Origin: Cytophagaceae bacterium | GTDB taxonomy: Bacteria > Bacteroidota > Bacteroidia > Cytophagales > UBA9547 | NCBI GenBank assembly: GCA_027488865.1 | Contig: JAIYAU010000020.1 | Coordinates: 1-64,000, forward strand | Length of the DNA stretch: 64,000 nucleotides | Reading direction: 5' to 3' | Shown here: one piece after another, positions 18,300 to 29,228 of the stretch | How positions within the stretch are numbered: position 1 is the stretch's first letter | Layout: each line of letters starts with the position of its first letter | The notes under the pieces: generated by a model | The model's database searches: none | The model's input: only the letters and a program-made list of their open reading frames with translations | What the model was told of the DNA's origin: nothing | Program-made: the position numbers and the translations under genes

Positions 18300-20141
18300 A
18301 TGAAGATGTGGAATAAAATTTTGAATTTTGGAATAAAAGATAATTTATCCCAATTAGATAAATCAAGGATTAGTTATATCAATCAAGTATCATTTTTTTG
18401 TTTGCCTTTACTTGTAATATTACTATTAAAATATCTCATTATTGATCACAATTTTGGTTCTGCTTATTTATTAATCATCAGTTTGGGTATTATTTCGTTA
18501 GCTATGAGTTTTATTCGATTAAAGCTATATAGTTTAAGCTATATAACATCCATGTTTTTCCCAGTGATTTTGCTTTTATTTTCACCCAACTTTTATCGTC
18601 AATTTAGCATACAAGAAACCATATCAGCATCCATTATAATTAGTGCTTTGTCTACGGCACCTTTAATGTTTTTTGATTTTAAAAAGGAAAAAATTTTATA
18701 CATTATTAGTGTTGTCATTTTTATTAGTTTACTTTTTTATACTGAAGAAATATTTCAGTTGCAAGTAAAAACGCCACTTGCGGTAAACACCCTCATACTT
18801 GACTATTTTGAATTTAAATTTGCAAAATTATTTGTAAGTGTTTTTTCAATATCCATAATGATGTATTTTAAAAAAGCCAATGGGCTTGCGCAACAAGAAA
18901 CTTTAGAAGCCAACAGGCTGCTATTTGAAAAAAACGAAGAGATTTTAACACAAACTGAAGAACTGACAGAATATTCGGCTAAACTTTCAGATTCTTACAA
19001 TGAAATCTCCCTCAAAAATGAAGAATTGAATAGATTTAACGATAGTATTACTAAAAATCAGGTAGAATTATTAAGAATCAATAATCGATTAAAATCAACA
19101 GAAGAGGTTTTGACGAAGGCCTATTTTCAAATAAAGGAGAAAGAGAGAAAAATAGAAGATCAGAACAGGGAACTTATTGCCACAAAAGAAGAAATTTTAT
19201 CACAAAAAGAACAAATTGAAGTTCAGCAACAAGCAATTTTAGCTAAAAACAGGACAATTAATAATTATACTTTTCACTTGGTGAATTTAGCAAAAAGCAA
19301 AAATATTCAAACTGGTTTATTGGAGGAGGCTTTGTCAGAAATCGTTCGTATTTGTACTGAAATTATGAATGTTTCAATGTGTTCTATTTGGGAATATGGT
19401 GTGGATGAACGAAGTATCACTAGCATAGCAGTTTTTGATAAGAACCATGGGAAAATAGAAGTAGCATTTAAATTTTTTGATAGCCAGGTGCCAAAATATT
19501 TTGAGGAAATTCTTAAAGAACAAATTATAGTAGCTGAGGATGCACGACAACACCCAGCGACCATGGAATTTAATGATAATTACCTTATTCCAAACAATAT
19601 ATATTCCATGCTCGATTTACCTTATTTTGTAGATGGGAAGTTCAAAGGAATAATTTGTTGCGAGGTAAAAGATGAAATCAGAATTTTCTCTCCAGAGGAT
19701 ATTGCTTTTGTAAGTTCAATAGTTGAAATTATTTCGATTGCAATCAAGTCCAATCAACGTATGTTAGATGAAGAAAGAATAAAGAGACAGCAGGAGGAAA
19801 TTAAAATTAAGAATGATATACTTATAAATCAACAAAGAGAAATTCAGCTAATCAATGATCATTTAGAGGAACGCGTCAAAGAAAGAACGTTATCCTTAGA
19901 GCAACAAAATAAATACCTGGCTGAATATGCATTTATTAATTCTCACTTGCTAAGAGGCCCACTAGCTCGAATTATGGGTCTAATTAATATCATGGAGAAA
20001 GAAAGCACAGACAATGCTGAATTAAATTTAATTTGCAAACATTTAAAAACCTCTACTAGTGAGCTTGATGAGGTAGTTGGAAAAATTAATTCTAATCTTA
20101 ATTCAGGAAAACACTTTGATAGAGAGATGATAAAAAAATAA
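18300..20141 (+). CDS. Membrane sensor with coiled coil, GAF domain and HisKA-like DHp region; no HATPase domain
   Basis: TM segments; GAF-like region; C-terminal AFINSHLLRGPLARIMGLINIM then stop. Confidence 0.75.
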   Translation: MKMWNKILNFGIKDNLSQLDKSRISYINQVSFFCLPLLVILLLKYLIIDHNFGSAYLLIISLGIISLAMSFIRLKLYSLSYITSMFFPVILLLFSPNFYRQFSIQETISASIIISALSTAPLMFFDFKKEKILYIISVVIFISLLFYTEEIFQLQVKTPLAVNTLILDYFEFKFAKLFVSVFSISIMMYFKKANGLAQQETLEANRLLFEKNEEILTQTEELTEYSAKLSDSYNEISLKNEELNRFNDSITKNQVELLRINNRLKSTEEVLTKAYFQIKEKERKIEDQNRELIATKEEILSQKEQIEVQQQAILAKNRTINNYTFHLVNLAKSKNIQTGLLEEALSEIVRICTEIMNVSMCSIWEYGVDERSITSIAVFDKNHGKIEVAFKFFDSQVPKYFEEILKEQIIVAEDARQHPATMEFNDNYLIPNNIYSMLDLPYFVDGKFKGIICCEVKDEIRIFSPEDIAFVSSIVEIISIAIKSNQRMLDEERIKRQQEEIKIKNDILINQQREIQLINDHLEERVKERTLSLEQQNKYLAEYAFINSHLLRGPLARIMGLINIMEKESTDNAELNLICKHLKTSTSELDEVVGKINSNLNSGKHFDREMIKK

Positions 20142-20373
20142 AGTGGAAGGGATTTAAACAATTCCATATAAAATCCCAAATAAACTGGAGTGACCCAAAC
20201 CCCTTTTTATTTTACAAAACTTTCTGATTCATAGATTTATACAGTTTATCTTTTCAATATGTATAAATAATAAATTCAAAATTTAAATTTCATAAATGTT
20301 AAACCTATAAATTATTTAAAAATTTAGATTTGGTTTATTTCTATATTAATAAATGGAACACTAGAATTTTTAT

Positions 20374-21390
20374 TTACTGTGCAGTATAAATGGCTTTATT
20401 CGTGATACTTTTGCCGTTTGCGGTGAGTCTAAAGAAATAATGTCCTGCATTAAGATTACTTTTGGCAGATGACCAAGTAATTTCTTGTTTTCCTGATGAG
20501 AAAAAATCGTTGATGATTTCGGCTTTTTTCACCCCTAATATATCAAATACTTCTAACTTTACATGGCTAGTTTCTACTAGGTTAAAAGTTAACTTTACCA
20601 TTTCGCTGAATGGATTTGGAGAAATTTGAAAATCAAAGTTGTTGTCATTGCTTTTATCTAAATTGTTAACCCTTAAGGCCAATGGGTTTGAAAATATGGA
20701 GGTACATTCATTTCTACTTTCCACCATATATTCACCAGGTGCAATAATTTCAATTTTATCACCTGTTGCATTTATTACATTTCCATTAAAATACCATACA
20801 TTATTTTTATTGATAGTAGATTTGATTACACCATTTTCTACTAGGAGCTTTGGCTGGGTAATTGAAAATCCACCATCTAGCGGAATGGGTGGGGTGGCGT
20901 CTATGCCAAATTTAGTAGTGATGTATTCAATCGAATAAGGTGTGGCTATTATTTGAGTGCTGCTACCAGCATCTGTTAACACTGTCAAACTATTTTGTTC
21001 ACATTTGTTTTTGATAGGTACAAAAACGGTAGCTAACAATGTATCTTGATTAAGAATTGTTGGAACTACCGTGGTTTGATGGTTTAAACGAACATACAAA
21101 CCTATCATTTCTTCTGCAATACCAATTTCGAGTGGTAAATAGGCATTGCCTAAACTTAGATTTGGTACCAGTACTGCTTTATCTACCTCTAGGTCATTAC
21201 CATTTATTTTAACTACAAAATCAGATGAACCTAGGGCGAGTGCATTTGAATTATTTAAAGATTTGATATAGTACAAAAGGCGTAAGGTATCTCTTTCTAC
21301 CAATTGATTTACGGATAACCTAAAGGTTGCTTGAGCAAAAAGAAATAAGCTGCTAAACAATAGTACTAATGCAAAATAATATTTTTTCAT
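20374..21390 (-). CDS. Secreted protein with T9SS type A sorting domain
   Basis: Signal peptide; FQISPNPFSEMVKLTFNLVET...LNAGHYFFRLTANGKSITNKAIYTAQ. Confidence 0.8.
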   Translation of the reverse strand: MKKYYFALVLLFSSLFLFAQATFRLSVNQLVERDTLRLLYYIKSLNNSNALALGSSDFVVKINGNDLEVDKAVLVPNLSLGNAYLPLEIGIAEEMIGLYVRLNHQTTVVPTILNQDTLLATVFVPIKNKCEQNSLTVLTDAGSSTQIIATPYSIEYITTKFGIDATPPIPLDGGFSITQPKLLVENGVIKSTINKNNVWYFNGNVINATGDKIEIIAPGEYMVESRNECTSIFSNPLALRVNNLDKSNDNNFDFQISPNPFSEMVKLTFNLVETSHVKLEVFDILGVKKAEIINDFFSSGKQEITWSSAKSNLNAGHYFFRLTANGKSITNKAIYTAQ

Positions 21391-21392
21391 AG

Positions 21393-23135
21393 TTAAGGTT
21401 TTATGGTTGAATAGTACAACTTATTATTATGGTCTGCTACTAGATCATAATCTGCCGCATCTACCTTGCCATCAAGGTTTAGATCGGCTTTGTGATATCC
21501 ATTTCCTAGATTATATGTTGGATTTTTTGATAATTTACTCACAAGATATAAATCTAAGGCATTTATTTCTGCCTGATTTTTAACAGGAAACGCATCACCA
21601 GCGTACATGGCAGCTTGGCCAAATTTGGTTATTGCACCACCACCATAAATATTACTTAACTTGGTAAAATCAAGACTCACTAAAGTATTTGATATTGTGA
21701 CCGGATTTACAAACTGAATTGGTAAATGATTACGATGTGCAATTAAAACATTGTAGCTTCCAGACGCTGAATTTGGAAAACTTACAAAGTTATTAATGCC
21801 AGTAGCAAAATCTTTAACTGTGCCATCATTTAATAACCAGGCATTTACCGAATCAATTTTATTGGAGGCGTATAAATATATTGTTATAACGTCAATGGCA
21901 TTGGAAGGCACCGTATAACCCTGTAACATACTTAATTGTTTGGTACCACTAAACTCGTAAATGTTTTTTAATACCAAAATATTAAAGCCTGACATGGCGG
22001 TACTAGAAACAAGAGGGCCTTCTAGAAAGACTTTAGCTTCAAGTTTATTATTATATGCAGATCCTAAAGAGAAGAAGTCTTTTGAAGGTTTAAATTCACT
22101 CACTACAAAATTATTGCCAAACTTAGAATTTCCTATTGATTCAAACTTACCAAAGTAATTATCAGCTTGGGCTACCACAAGGGTATCGGCACTTGTAACA
22201 GCTCCAAAATCTTCTATTCCACTATATCCAAACTTGATATTTGCTACTGAAATACTTGGATCGCTAGTTTTGACATGCCAACGCCTATTACTATTCATTT
22301 TTCTAATGCCTTTATCAAAACTAATTGGGGCAATAGAATCTAAGGTTCTTGCGAAATAAAAAGGATATTTTTTTGTGGTGGGTATTGAAGAAATACCACG
22401 CAATGTAATTGGTCGGTATCTGTTGGAAATCACAGAAGTAGCATATGTTGTATCACCTATAGGGAAAAATAAAGAATCGTTTGTTGGATTTTTTTCTCGA
22501 TAAAGTCTGCCAATTACAAAAGAATTAGGACTCCCACCAGTTATGCTTGCAGTGCTGTCAATGTAAAGTGAGTCACTAATTAAATTTAGAACAGCTAAGG
22601 TGCCGTTTTCTAGTACAAACTGCTTTAAGACCCGCACAGAGGTTTTAAGGTATTTTTTTGATGTACCTTGAATAACAAGATTATTAATTGATTTGGAGGA
22701 ATGTTTGGAAATTGTTTGTTTGGTGGGAGCATCACCTTTAAGAATTACGGTATTGCTAAGCGAACCTACTGCTGTGAAGTTGTTAGAATTGTTTGTAAAA
22801 GTATTACCAATTATTAATGAGTCATTATAAAAGGTTTTTAACAAATTATTAACAAAATTTTGGGCAATTACTGTGCCTTCATTTATTACAATACCGTTAT
22901 TTGTAAAATTTTGGGTGATTAATTGACCCTTACTTGATAAGGTACCGTTGTTAGTAAAATTTTGGGTAAAAACTGTACCTTCATTTATTATTTTTCGGTT
23001 ATTTGTAAATGTACCATTAACTTTTATCACTACGCCATTTTCAAAACTAATAGAATCGCTGTTGGCATAAAAAGCTGTTTGACCTGTGGCTGTCAACGCT
23101 AGTGTAACAAATATCAAAACTATTAGTTTTTTCAT
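21393..23135 (-). CDS. Secreted protein with N-terminal repeats and C-terminal dockerin-like EF-hand segment
   Basis: Signal peptide; repeated NEGTVxxQNFxNN units; DLNLDGKVDAADYDLV near C-terminus. Confidence 0.75.
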   Translation of the reverse strand: MKKLIVLIFVTLALTATGQTAFYANSDSISFENGVVIKVNGTFTNNRKIINEGTVFTQNFTNNGTLSSKGQLITQNFTNNGIVINEGTVIAQNFVNNLLKTFYNDSLIIGNTFTNNSNNFTAVGSLSNTVILKGDAPTKQTISKHSSKSINNLVIQGTSKKYLKTSVRVLKQFVLENGTLAVLNLISDSLYIDSTASITGGSPNSFVIGRLYREKNPTNDSLFFPIGDTTYATSVISNRYRPITLRGISSIPTTKKYPFYFARTLDSIAPISFDKGIRKMNSNRRWHVKTSDPSISVANIKFGYSGIEDFGAVTSADTLVVAQADNYFGKFESIGNSKFGNNFVVSEFKPSKDFFSLGSAYNNKLEAKVFLEGPLVSSTAMSGFNILVLKNIYEFSGTKQLSMLQGYTVPSNAIDVITIYLYASNKIDSVNAWLLNDGTVKDFATGINNFVSFPNSASGSYNVLIAHRNHLPIQFVNPVTISNTLVSLDFTKLSNIYGGGAITKFGQAAMYAGDAFPVKNQAEINALDLYLVSKLSKNPTYNLGNGYHKADLNLDGKVDAADYDLVADHNNKLYYSTIKP

Positions 23136-23232
23136 AAAGTTGATTGCGGTATATTCTAAACAAGTTCTACAGCCTAATCGCTTTAACTTATACGAATTGA
23201 ACAGGTTAAAGTTTTTGAACTACCTCCTTAGC

Positions 23233-23637
23233 TTATTTAAATTTAAAAGTAATGTCCTGTTTCACATCAGGATGTAGACTTAATGCCACAGGACAAGTAT
23301 GTGCTGCATTAATAAGCTTAGCTTTTTGCTCTTCTGTAATAGAAATAGGAGGAACCTCTATATCTATTTTAATTTCAGCAATTTTTCTTGGATTGCTCGA
23401 CATTATTTTATTCACAGATAGTTTTGTCCCTTTTAATTCTATTTTTTCCTTTTCGGCCAATATGCCCATAATAGTGAGCATGCAACTACCTAAGGCAGAG
23501 CTTACAAGATCAGTAGGAGAGAAGGCTTCTCCTTTACCATTGTTGTCTAATGGGGCATCAGTAATTATTAAGTTGTTTGACTTTAAATGTACTGAGCTGG
23601 TTCTTAAACCTCCCAAATATTCTATTTCAGCAACCAT
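23233..23637 (-). CDS. OsmC family protein
   Basis: FSPTDLVSSALGSCMLTIMGILAEK, AAHTCPVALSLHPDVKQDITF. Confidence 0.92.
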   Translation of the reverse strand: MVAEIEYLGGLRTSSVHLKSNNLIITDAPLDNNGKGEAFSPTDLVSSALGSCMLTIMGILAEKEKIELKGTKLSVNKIMSSNPRKIAEIKIDIEVPPISITEEQKAKLINAAHTCPVALSLHPDVKQDITFKFK

Positions 23638-23653
23638 TTATTTTTGGAAATTA

Positions 23654-25441
23654 TTAGTCAAGTTTTAACACGGCCATAAATGCCTCTTGTGGAATTTCGA
23701 CATTACCAACTTGTCTCATTCGTTTTTTACCCTTTTTTTGTTTTTCGAGTAATTTTCTTTTCCTCGAAATATCTCCTCCATAACATTTGGCCAATACGTC
23801 TTTTCGCATGGCTTTTACGGTTTCTCTAGAAATAATTTTGGCACCTATTGCTGCTTGAATAGCAATTTCAAATTGTTGTCTTGGAAGCAGTTCTCTTAAC
23901 TTTTCACACAATTTTTTGCCCCATTCGTAAGCCTTGTCGCGGTGCACGATTGCAGATAAAGCGTCTACTTTTTCTCCATTGAGTAAAATATCTAGTTTCA
24001 CCATGGCAGATTCACGGTAACCAATTAATTCATAATCTAATGAGGCATAGCCACGAGAAATGGTTTTTAATTTATCAAAAAAATCAAACACCATTTCTGC
24101 CATAGGCATTTCAAACAACATCTCGATTCTATCCGTGGTTAAGTAATTTTGAGTTTTTAAGATTCCCCTTTTTTCCATACAAAGGTTCATAATTCCTCCA
24201 ATGTACTCTGCTTTGGTGATAATCTGAGCCTTGATAAATGGCTCTTCTATATGGCTCAATTTACTTGGATCAAGCATTTCAGAAGGTGCATTTACAATAT
24301 GTTTGGTATCTTTAGTGTCAAATGCCCAAAATTGTACTGATGGTACTGTAGTTATAACTGTTTGGTCGAATTCTCGCTCCAGTCGCTCTTGAACGATTTC
24401 CATGTGTAACATCCCCAAAAAGCCACATCTAAAGCCAAAGCCAAGGGCAGCAGAAGTTTCTGGTTCCCACACGAGAGATGCATCATTGAGTTGTAATTTT
24501 TCCAATGCTTCCCTTAAATCCTCAAAATCAGAGGTTTCTACAGGATAGACACCAGCAAATACCATTGGTTTTACATCTTCAAATCCATGAATCGCTTCTT
24601 GCGTCGGATTGGCAGAATGTGTAATGGTATCACCCACTTTCACCTCTTTAGCTGTTTTTATGCCTGATATTAAATAGCCAACGTCTCCGGTTCTGATTAT
24701 ATCGGTAGGTTCCTTTTGTAATCTTAAAATTCCAATTTCGTCGGCCGAATACTCCTTGCCAGTGGCTACAAATTTTACTTTATCACCTTTACTGATACTT
24801 CCGTTATAAATTCTAAAAATTACCTCTATTCCTCTAAATGAATTAAAAACTGAATCAAATATCAAGGCTTGTAGAGGAGCTTCAGGATTACCTTTTGGTG
24901 CCGGAATTCTTTTTACAATTGCCTCTAAAATTTTATCAACTCCAGTTCCTTCTTTACCACTGGCTGGAATGATATCGTCTCTATCACAACCTAATAAATC
25001 TACCATCTGATCTTTGATTTCTTCAGGCATGGCTCCTGGTAAATCAATTTTATTAAGCACAGGAATAATTACCAAATCGTGTTCAAGTGCTAAATATAAA
25101 TTGGAAATGGTTTGTGCTTGTATACCTTGTGCTGCATCTACTAGCAAAAGTACACCTTCACAAGCAGCAATAGACCTTGATACTTCATAGGAAAAATCCA
25201 CATGACCAGGGGTATCTATCAAGTTAAAAATATATTCTTTACCTTCAAATTGATAATTCATCTGAATTGCGTGGCTTTTTATGGTTATGCCTCTTTCACG
25301 CTCTAAATCCATATCATCGAGTACCTGCGCTTGCATTTCGCGTTTTGTAACGGTTTTAGTAAACTCTAATAGTCTATCCGCCAAGGTACTTTTGCCGTGG
25401 TCGATGTGGGCAATAATGCAAAAATTACGAATTTGATCCAT
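23654..25441 (-). CDS. lepA: Elongation factor 4
   Basis: [69 protein letters not shown]. Confidence 0.97.
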   Translation of the reverse strand: MDQIRNFCIIAHIDHGKSTLADRLLEFTKTVTKREMQAQVLDDMDLERERGITIKSHAIQMNYQFEGKEYIFNLIDTPGHVDFSYEVSRSIAACEGVLLLVDAAQGIQAQTISNLYLALEHDLVIIPVLNKIDLPGAMPEEIKDQMVDLLGCDRDDIIPASGKEGTGVDKILEAIVKRIPAPKGNPEAPLQALIFDSVFNSFRGIEVIFRIYNGSISKGDKVKFVATGKEYSADEIGILRLQKEPTDIIRTGDVGYLISGIKTAKEVKVGDTITHSANPTQEAIHGFEDVKPMVFAGVYPVETSDFEDLREALEKLQLNDASLVWEPETSAALGFGFRCGFLGMLHMEIVQERLEREFDQTVITTVPSVQFWAFDTKDTKHIVNAPSEMLDPSKLSHIEEPFIKAQIITKAEYIGGIMNLCMEKRGILKTQNYLTTDRIEMLFEMPMAEMVFDFFDKLKTISRGYASLDYELIGYRESAMVKLDILLNGEKVDALSAIVHRDKAYEWGKKLCEKLRELLPRQQFEIAIQAAIGAKIISRETVKAMRKDVLAKCYGGDISRKRKLLEKQKKGKKRMRQVGNVEIPQEAFMAVLKLD

Positions 25442-25803
25442 GTAATAATCTTGAGTAGAATCGATTTTTATTTAATCGAATTACAAAATTAACAACAATA
25501 TGGCTAATTATAGCATTTCTTGCCTTTTTATATGGTTAAAATTCTTAACGATTTCAAAATAAAAGTTAGTATAAAACTGGCTCAGATAAAATTCATCAAA
25601 CTCGTTTAAATAATTTGAGCATTATACATTAAACTGAAGTATACTGGATTAAAAAAAATTTGAAAATCATTTAAAACAGGCTAAAGATTAAAATTCTTCC
25701 TTATAATTTTTAGTTCTTAAAGGGTATATTGATTAGTTTGCAATCGGATTTTAGTTTGAATCATCATTTTGTGAGTTTATAAATAATTGTTAATTAGGAA
25801 ATA

Positions 25804-26526
25804 ATGGATAATAAATTTGATTTGATCATTTTTGGTTCAACGAGTGAACTGATGCAAGCAATTGTAAAAGACCATAAAACTTGGCTTTTAGAAAATGTTA
25901 ATGAGGTAACTGTAGTACAACGATCTGATAACTTCCCTGACATATATAAAGACTTTAATCCAATAAGTATTAAATTAGATTGTTCAAATACACAATCTTT
26001 TGGACGAGAACTAGAGATAATTGCAGCAAAATATGCTACCACCAGCCGACAAGTAAATATTTTTCCAACTTATGGACAGTTTACATTCGATTATGCTGCC
26101 AAGAACCCTGTTTTTAGATTTCAAGAAAATGGTTTTCAAATTAATCTTAATGCAAGACTTCAAATTTTGCAAGCTTTTAAAAGCAATAAGAATGCGCGAT
26201 TTCATTTTTTTGGTTCATTGCTAGGAAGTTTCCCTTATTTAGGAGATTATGCAAACTCCATGTGGTACATAAATCAACTTCCCAAAAACGCAGAATACAG
26301 AGATCTGAATTTAATAATTTACAACTTGGGAGGAATGCAAACGCGTTTTTGGGACTTTAAAAAAAGACCAGACTTTAAACCCTTTATTCACAAATCCTTA
26401 CCAACCGATTTTATTGTAGAAACAGGATTTAAAAATCCAAATAATAGAGGTGTATTTACAAAGTATCCCAGTTTTATATCGAGAATTGCTACTTGGCTCG
26501 GAAGAAGGGGAGTAAGACCGTTTTAA
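25804..26526 (+). CDS. SDR-like Rossmann-fold protein, atypical active site
   Basis: LIIFGSTSELMQAIVKD; FHFFGSLLGSFPYLGDYANSMWYINQL. Confidence 0.6.
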   Translation: MDNKFDLIIFGSTSELMQAIVKDHKTWLLENVNEVTVVQRSDNFPDIYKDFNPISIKLDCSNTQSFGRELEIIAAKYATTSRQVNIFPTYGQFTFDYAAKNPVFRFQENGFQINLNARLQILQAFKSNKNARFHFFGSLLGSFPYLGDYANSMWYINQLPKNAEYRDLNLIIYNLGGMQTRFWDFKKRPDFKPFIHKSLPTDFIVETGFKNPNNRGVFTKYPSFISRIATWLGRRGVRPF

Positions 26527-26606
26527 TTTAAATTTGAAAAGGGTACCATTTAAACGACCTTGTTGGTATTATGCTCCAAAATAGTTTGTGTTTGGTACTC
26601 TAAACA

Positions 26607-26669
26607 TTTTCTTTTTGCTACATAAGTTTTCTTTTAGATGCATAAACACTTTCTTTATAATGCATAAAG
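26607..26669. repeat. Three imperfect ~20-23 nt intergenic direct repeats
   Basis: ttttctttttgctacataag / ttttcttttagatgcataaacac / tttctttataatgcataaag. Confidence 0.6.
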
Positions 26670-26838
26670 TCTTACACTATAACGAATATTTTTTTGGAAA
26701 GCGATAAATTATGAATTTAGTATAATTATGTGAATGGCAAATCTAATTATGAAATAGAAGTTTATAGAATCGTTATATTATGTAAATCCCTTATTTGAAG
26801 CGAAGTCTTTGTAGTGAATACAAGCATGGTTGGTTTGT

Positions 26839-28038
26839 TTATGTACATTGATAAACAGTCTCAATGTGGTCAAAATTCAAATTATCCAAGTCATCTTGTC
26901 TAATCATTACATAAAATTTCCCATCCATATATTCATTAAAATTTCCTGAAAAATTTGACAATTCAGAAAAAGTGGCCCCATCAAACTCCATTAAAAGTCT
27001 CCAATCTTTACAAAGAGGTATAGTTTCCTCTATTATTTTGAATAATGTAGCTTCATCGTTAGATATATAATCTTCACTATACCATCCCTTTTTACTATTT
27101 TTTAATTCTGTTTCTAAAAGTACACATCCTTGTATTTGACAAGGATATCCCAGTAATTTTGTTGAATTTTGATTGTTATATTGTTGAAGTATAGCTTCCA
27201 AATACCAATATGAATTTCTTTCAATATCATCCATTTCATCTCCAATCCATAAAGAAGTTTCTTGTGGGGGAATATTTATCTCTTCAATAATTCGAAAGTT
27301 CTGTTCTTTTAAGACTCCAAATTCTTCCAAATCTAATGGTAAACTAATTTTCGTTAAGCCAACTTTTTCTTTTGAATATTTAATTATAATGTCCTTAAAA
27401 GAATAGAATTCTTCATTGTTTTGTATGGAGCCAAAAAAATATAATACACCTTCTGCTTCTAATTCTTTTGTAGTTTGGGTAAATTGATTGAATTCTTTTA
27501 AATCAATTTGTCCAATAAAAATTGTAGAGTGACCATTAGCATTGGGATAAGAAAAGTCACTAGGAGCCAATGGTACACCTCCAAATTTTGATAAACTAGA
27601 GATATTTTCTGGTTCATCGGGTAAAATCTTTTTAGCTAGTTTAATATTTGAATTAATAAAATCTATTACCCTTCCCTTACCAAGTAACTCAACAATTGAT
27701 GAATAATATCTAATTTTTGATTCAAAGTTGGTGGTTTGATATTGTTCTAATGACATCCCACAAAAGGCGGTCTTATCTTCTTCTTCTATATGTTTCAATA
27801 TTCTATCTTTCCACATCCATTCCATTTCAGGAAAACCAATTTTTAGTTCATAAAGATTATTCGTTGGAATTTTTTTAACCTCCTTTATCGGATAAGAAAA
27901 GACCCTAAAAAAATCTTGTTTCAAAAAAATTAAGTCATCTATATTAATTACCCCTTCAATAATTTCGACTGTTAAGGTAAGAATTTCCTTTTCTTCTTCT
28001 TGTTGCCCGTTATGGATTAAAATTAATGCTGTTTTCAT
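26839..28038 (-). CDS. DUF1963 (YwqG-like) family protein
   Basis: SKFGGVPLAPSDFSYPNANGHSTIFIGQIDLKEF; LLGYPCQIQG. Confidence 0.7.
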   Translation of the reverse strand: MKTALILIHNGQQEEEKEILTLTVEIIEGVINIDDLIFLKQDFFRVFSYPIKEVKKIPTNNLYELKIGFPEMEWMWKDRILKHIEEEDKTAFCGMSLEQYQTTNFESKIRYYSSIVELLGKGRVIDFINSNIKLAKKILPDEPENISSLSKFGGVPLAPSDFSYPNANGHSTIFIGQIDLKEFNQFTQTTKELEAEGVLYFFGSIQNNEEFYSFKDIIIKYSKEKVGLTKISLPLDLEEFGVLKEQNFRIIEEINIPPQETSLWIGDEMDDIERNSYWYLEAILQQYNNQNSTKLLGYPCQIQGCVLLETELKNSKKGWYSEDYISNDEATLFKIIEETIPLCKDWRLLMEFDGATFSELSNFSGNFNEYMDGKFYVMIRQDDLDNLNFDHIETVYQCT

Positions 28039-28105
28039 TTTATAGTTGGTTGTTTTTAGTGTTTTATTGCTAAATTATATCAACATAAATTAAACATGTA
28101 AAATA

Positions 28106-28555
28106 TTACTTCTTTATTGCAATCACAAAACAACCAACATGACCAACTTGACTTACAGATTTAAACGAATTCACTTTAACATCAACAGCATATTGGCCCG
28201 ATATATCTGGATTGAATGTAATCGATGCGTTGTTTGTATTGCTACTATCTTGGTCTAGGTCGACCCACTTATTTTTAACCTTTCTTTTTAATATAATAGA
28301 AATTGAAGCGACCATGTCGTCTCCTAATGCTGCAATAACATATTCAAAATCGCTAGATAAATCAACATAAGTAAAATTGTCGTCATGGGCAAAATCAAAA
28401 TCTGCTTTGATGACCGTAGTGCTACTTTCGTATTTTTTTTCGATATCATCTATTAATTTGAGCCCTGACATAATGATGGGCTCAATAGAATTTGGATTTT
28501 GCGCTTTAATACTAAAAGTAATTAACGCAAAAATTAAGGGCAAAAATTTAATCAT
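28106..28555 (-). CDS. Small secreted protein, unknown function
   Basis: Start moved to MIKFLPLIFALITFSIKAQ, giving a signal peptide and removing overlap with the SOD gene. Confidence 0.65.
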   Translation of the reverse strand: MIKFLPLIFALITFSIKAQNPNSIEPIIMSGLKLIDDIEKKYESSTTVIKADFDFAHDDNFTYVDLSSDFEYVIAALGDDMVASISIILKRKVKNKWVDLDQDSSNTNNASITFNPDISGQYAVDVKVNSFKSVSQVGHVGCFVIAIKK

Positions 28556-28571
28556 AAATGTAAAACGGGTA

Positions 28572-29228
28572 TTAGTTTTCGAAGCGTTTAGATACCTCTT
28601 GCCAGTTAACAATATTCCAAAATGCACTGATGTAATCTACTCTTTTATTTTGGTATTTAAGATAATATGCATGTTCCCACACGTCAAGCGCCAATATCGG
28701 TTTGCCATTTACTTCTACGACATCCATGAGTGGATTATCTTGATTGGCAGTGCTAATAATTTTTAATTTTCCTTCAGTCACAATCAGCCATGCCCAACCA
28801 GAACCAAATCTTGACTTCGCTGCATTGTTAAATTCTTCTTTAAATTTATCAAGACTTCCAAATGATGACACAATGGCTGCTAACAATTTAGGGGAAGGCT
28901 CACTTTTAACGGGACTAAGTGTGTTCCAAAAAAAACTGTGATTGTAATGACCACCTGCGTTGTTTCTTACTGCAGTATTATATTTGCTTATATTTTTGCA
29001 AATTTCCTCAATACTGAGTTTACCAAGTGTTGGTAAATTTTCTACTTCCTTATTTAAGTTTTTCACATAAGCATCATGATGTTTTGAATAGTGAATTTCC
29101 ATGGTTTGCTTATCTATAGATGGCTCTAAAGCATCATATCCATAAGGTAACACCGGCAATGAAAACTGAGCAGTAGCTAAAGTGGCTACTGAAAGAAGGG
29201 ACAGTAAAAAAAGATTGATTTTATACAT
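28572..29228 (-). CDS. Fe/Mn superoxide dismutase with N-terminal signal peptide
   Basis: [73 protein letters not shown]. Confidence 0.95.
   Translation of the reverse strand: MYKINLFLLSLLSVATLATAQFSLPVLPYGYDALEPSIDKQTMEIHYSKHHDAYVKNLNKEVENLPTLGKLSIEEICKNISKYNTAVRNNAGGHYNHSFFWNTLSPVKSEPSPKLLAAIVSSFGSLDKFKEEFNNAAKSRFGSGWAWLIVTEGKLKIISTANQDNPLMDVVEVNGKPILALDVWEHAYYLKYQNKRVDYISAFWNIVNWQEVSKRFEN

Noticed and set aside
23252-23668. 138-aa plus-strand ORF opposite the OsmC gene
   Set aside because: Complete overlap with a convincing OsmC gene; antisense artefact
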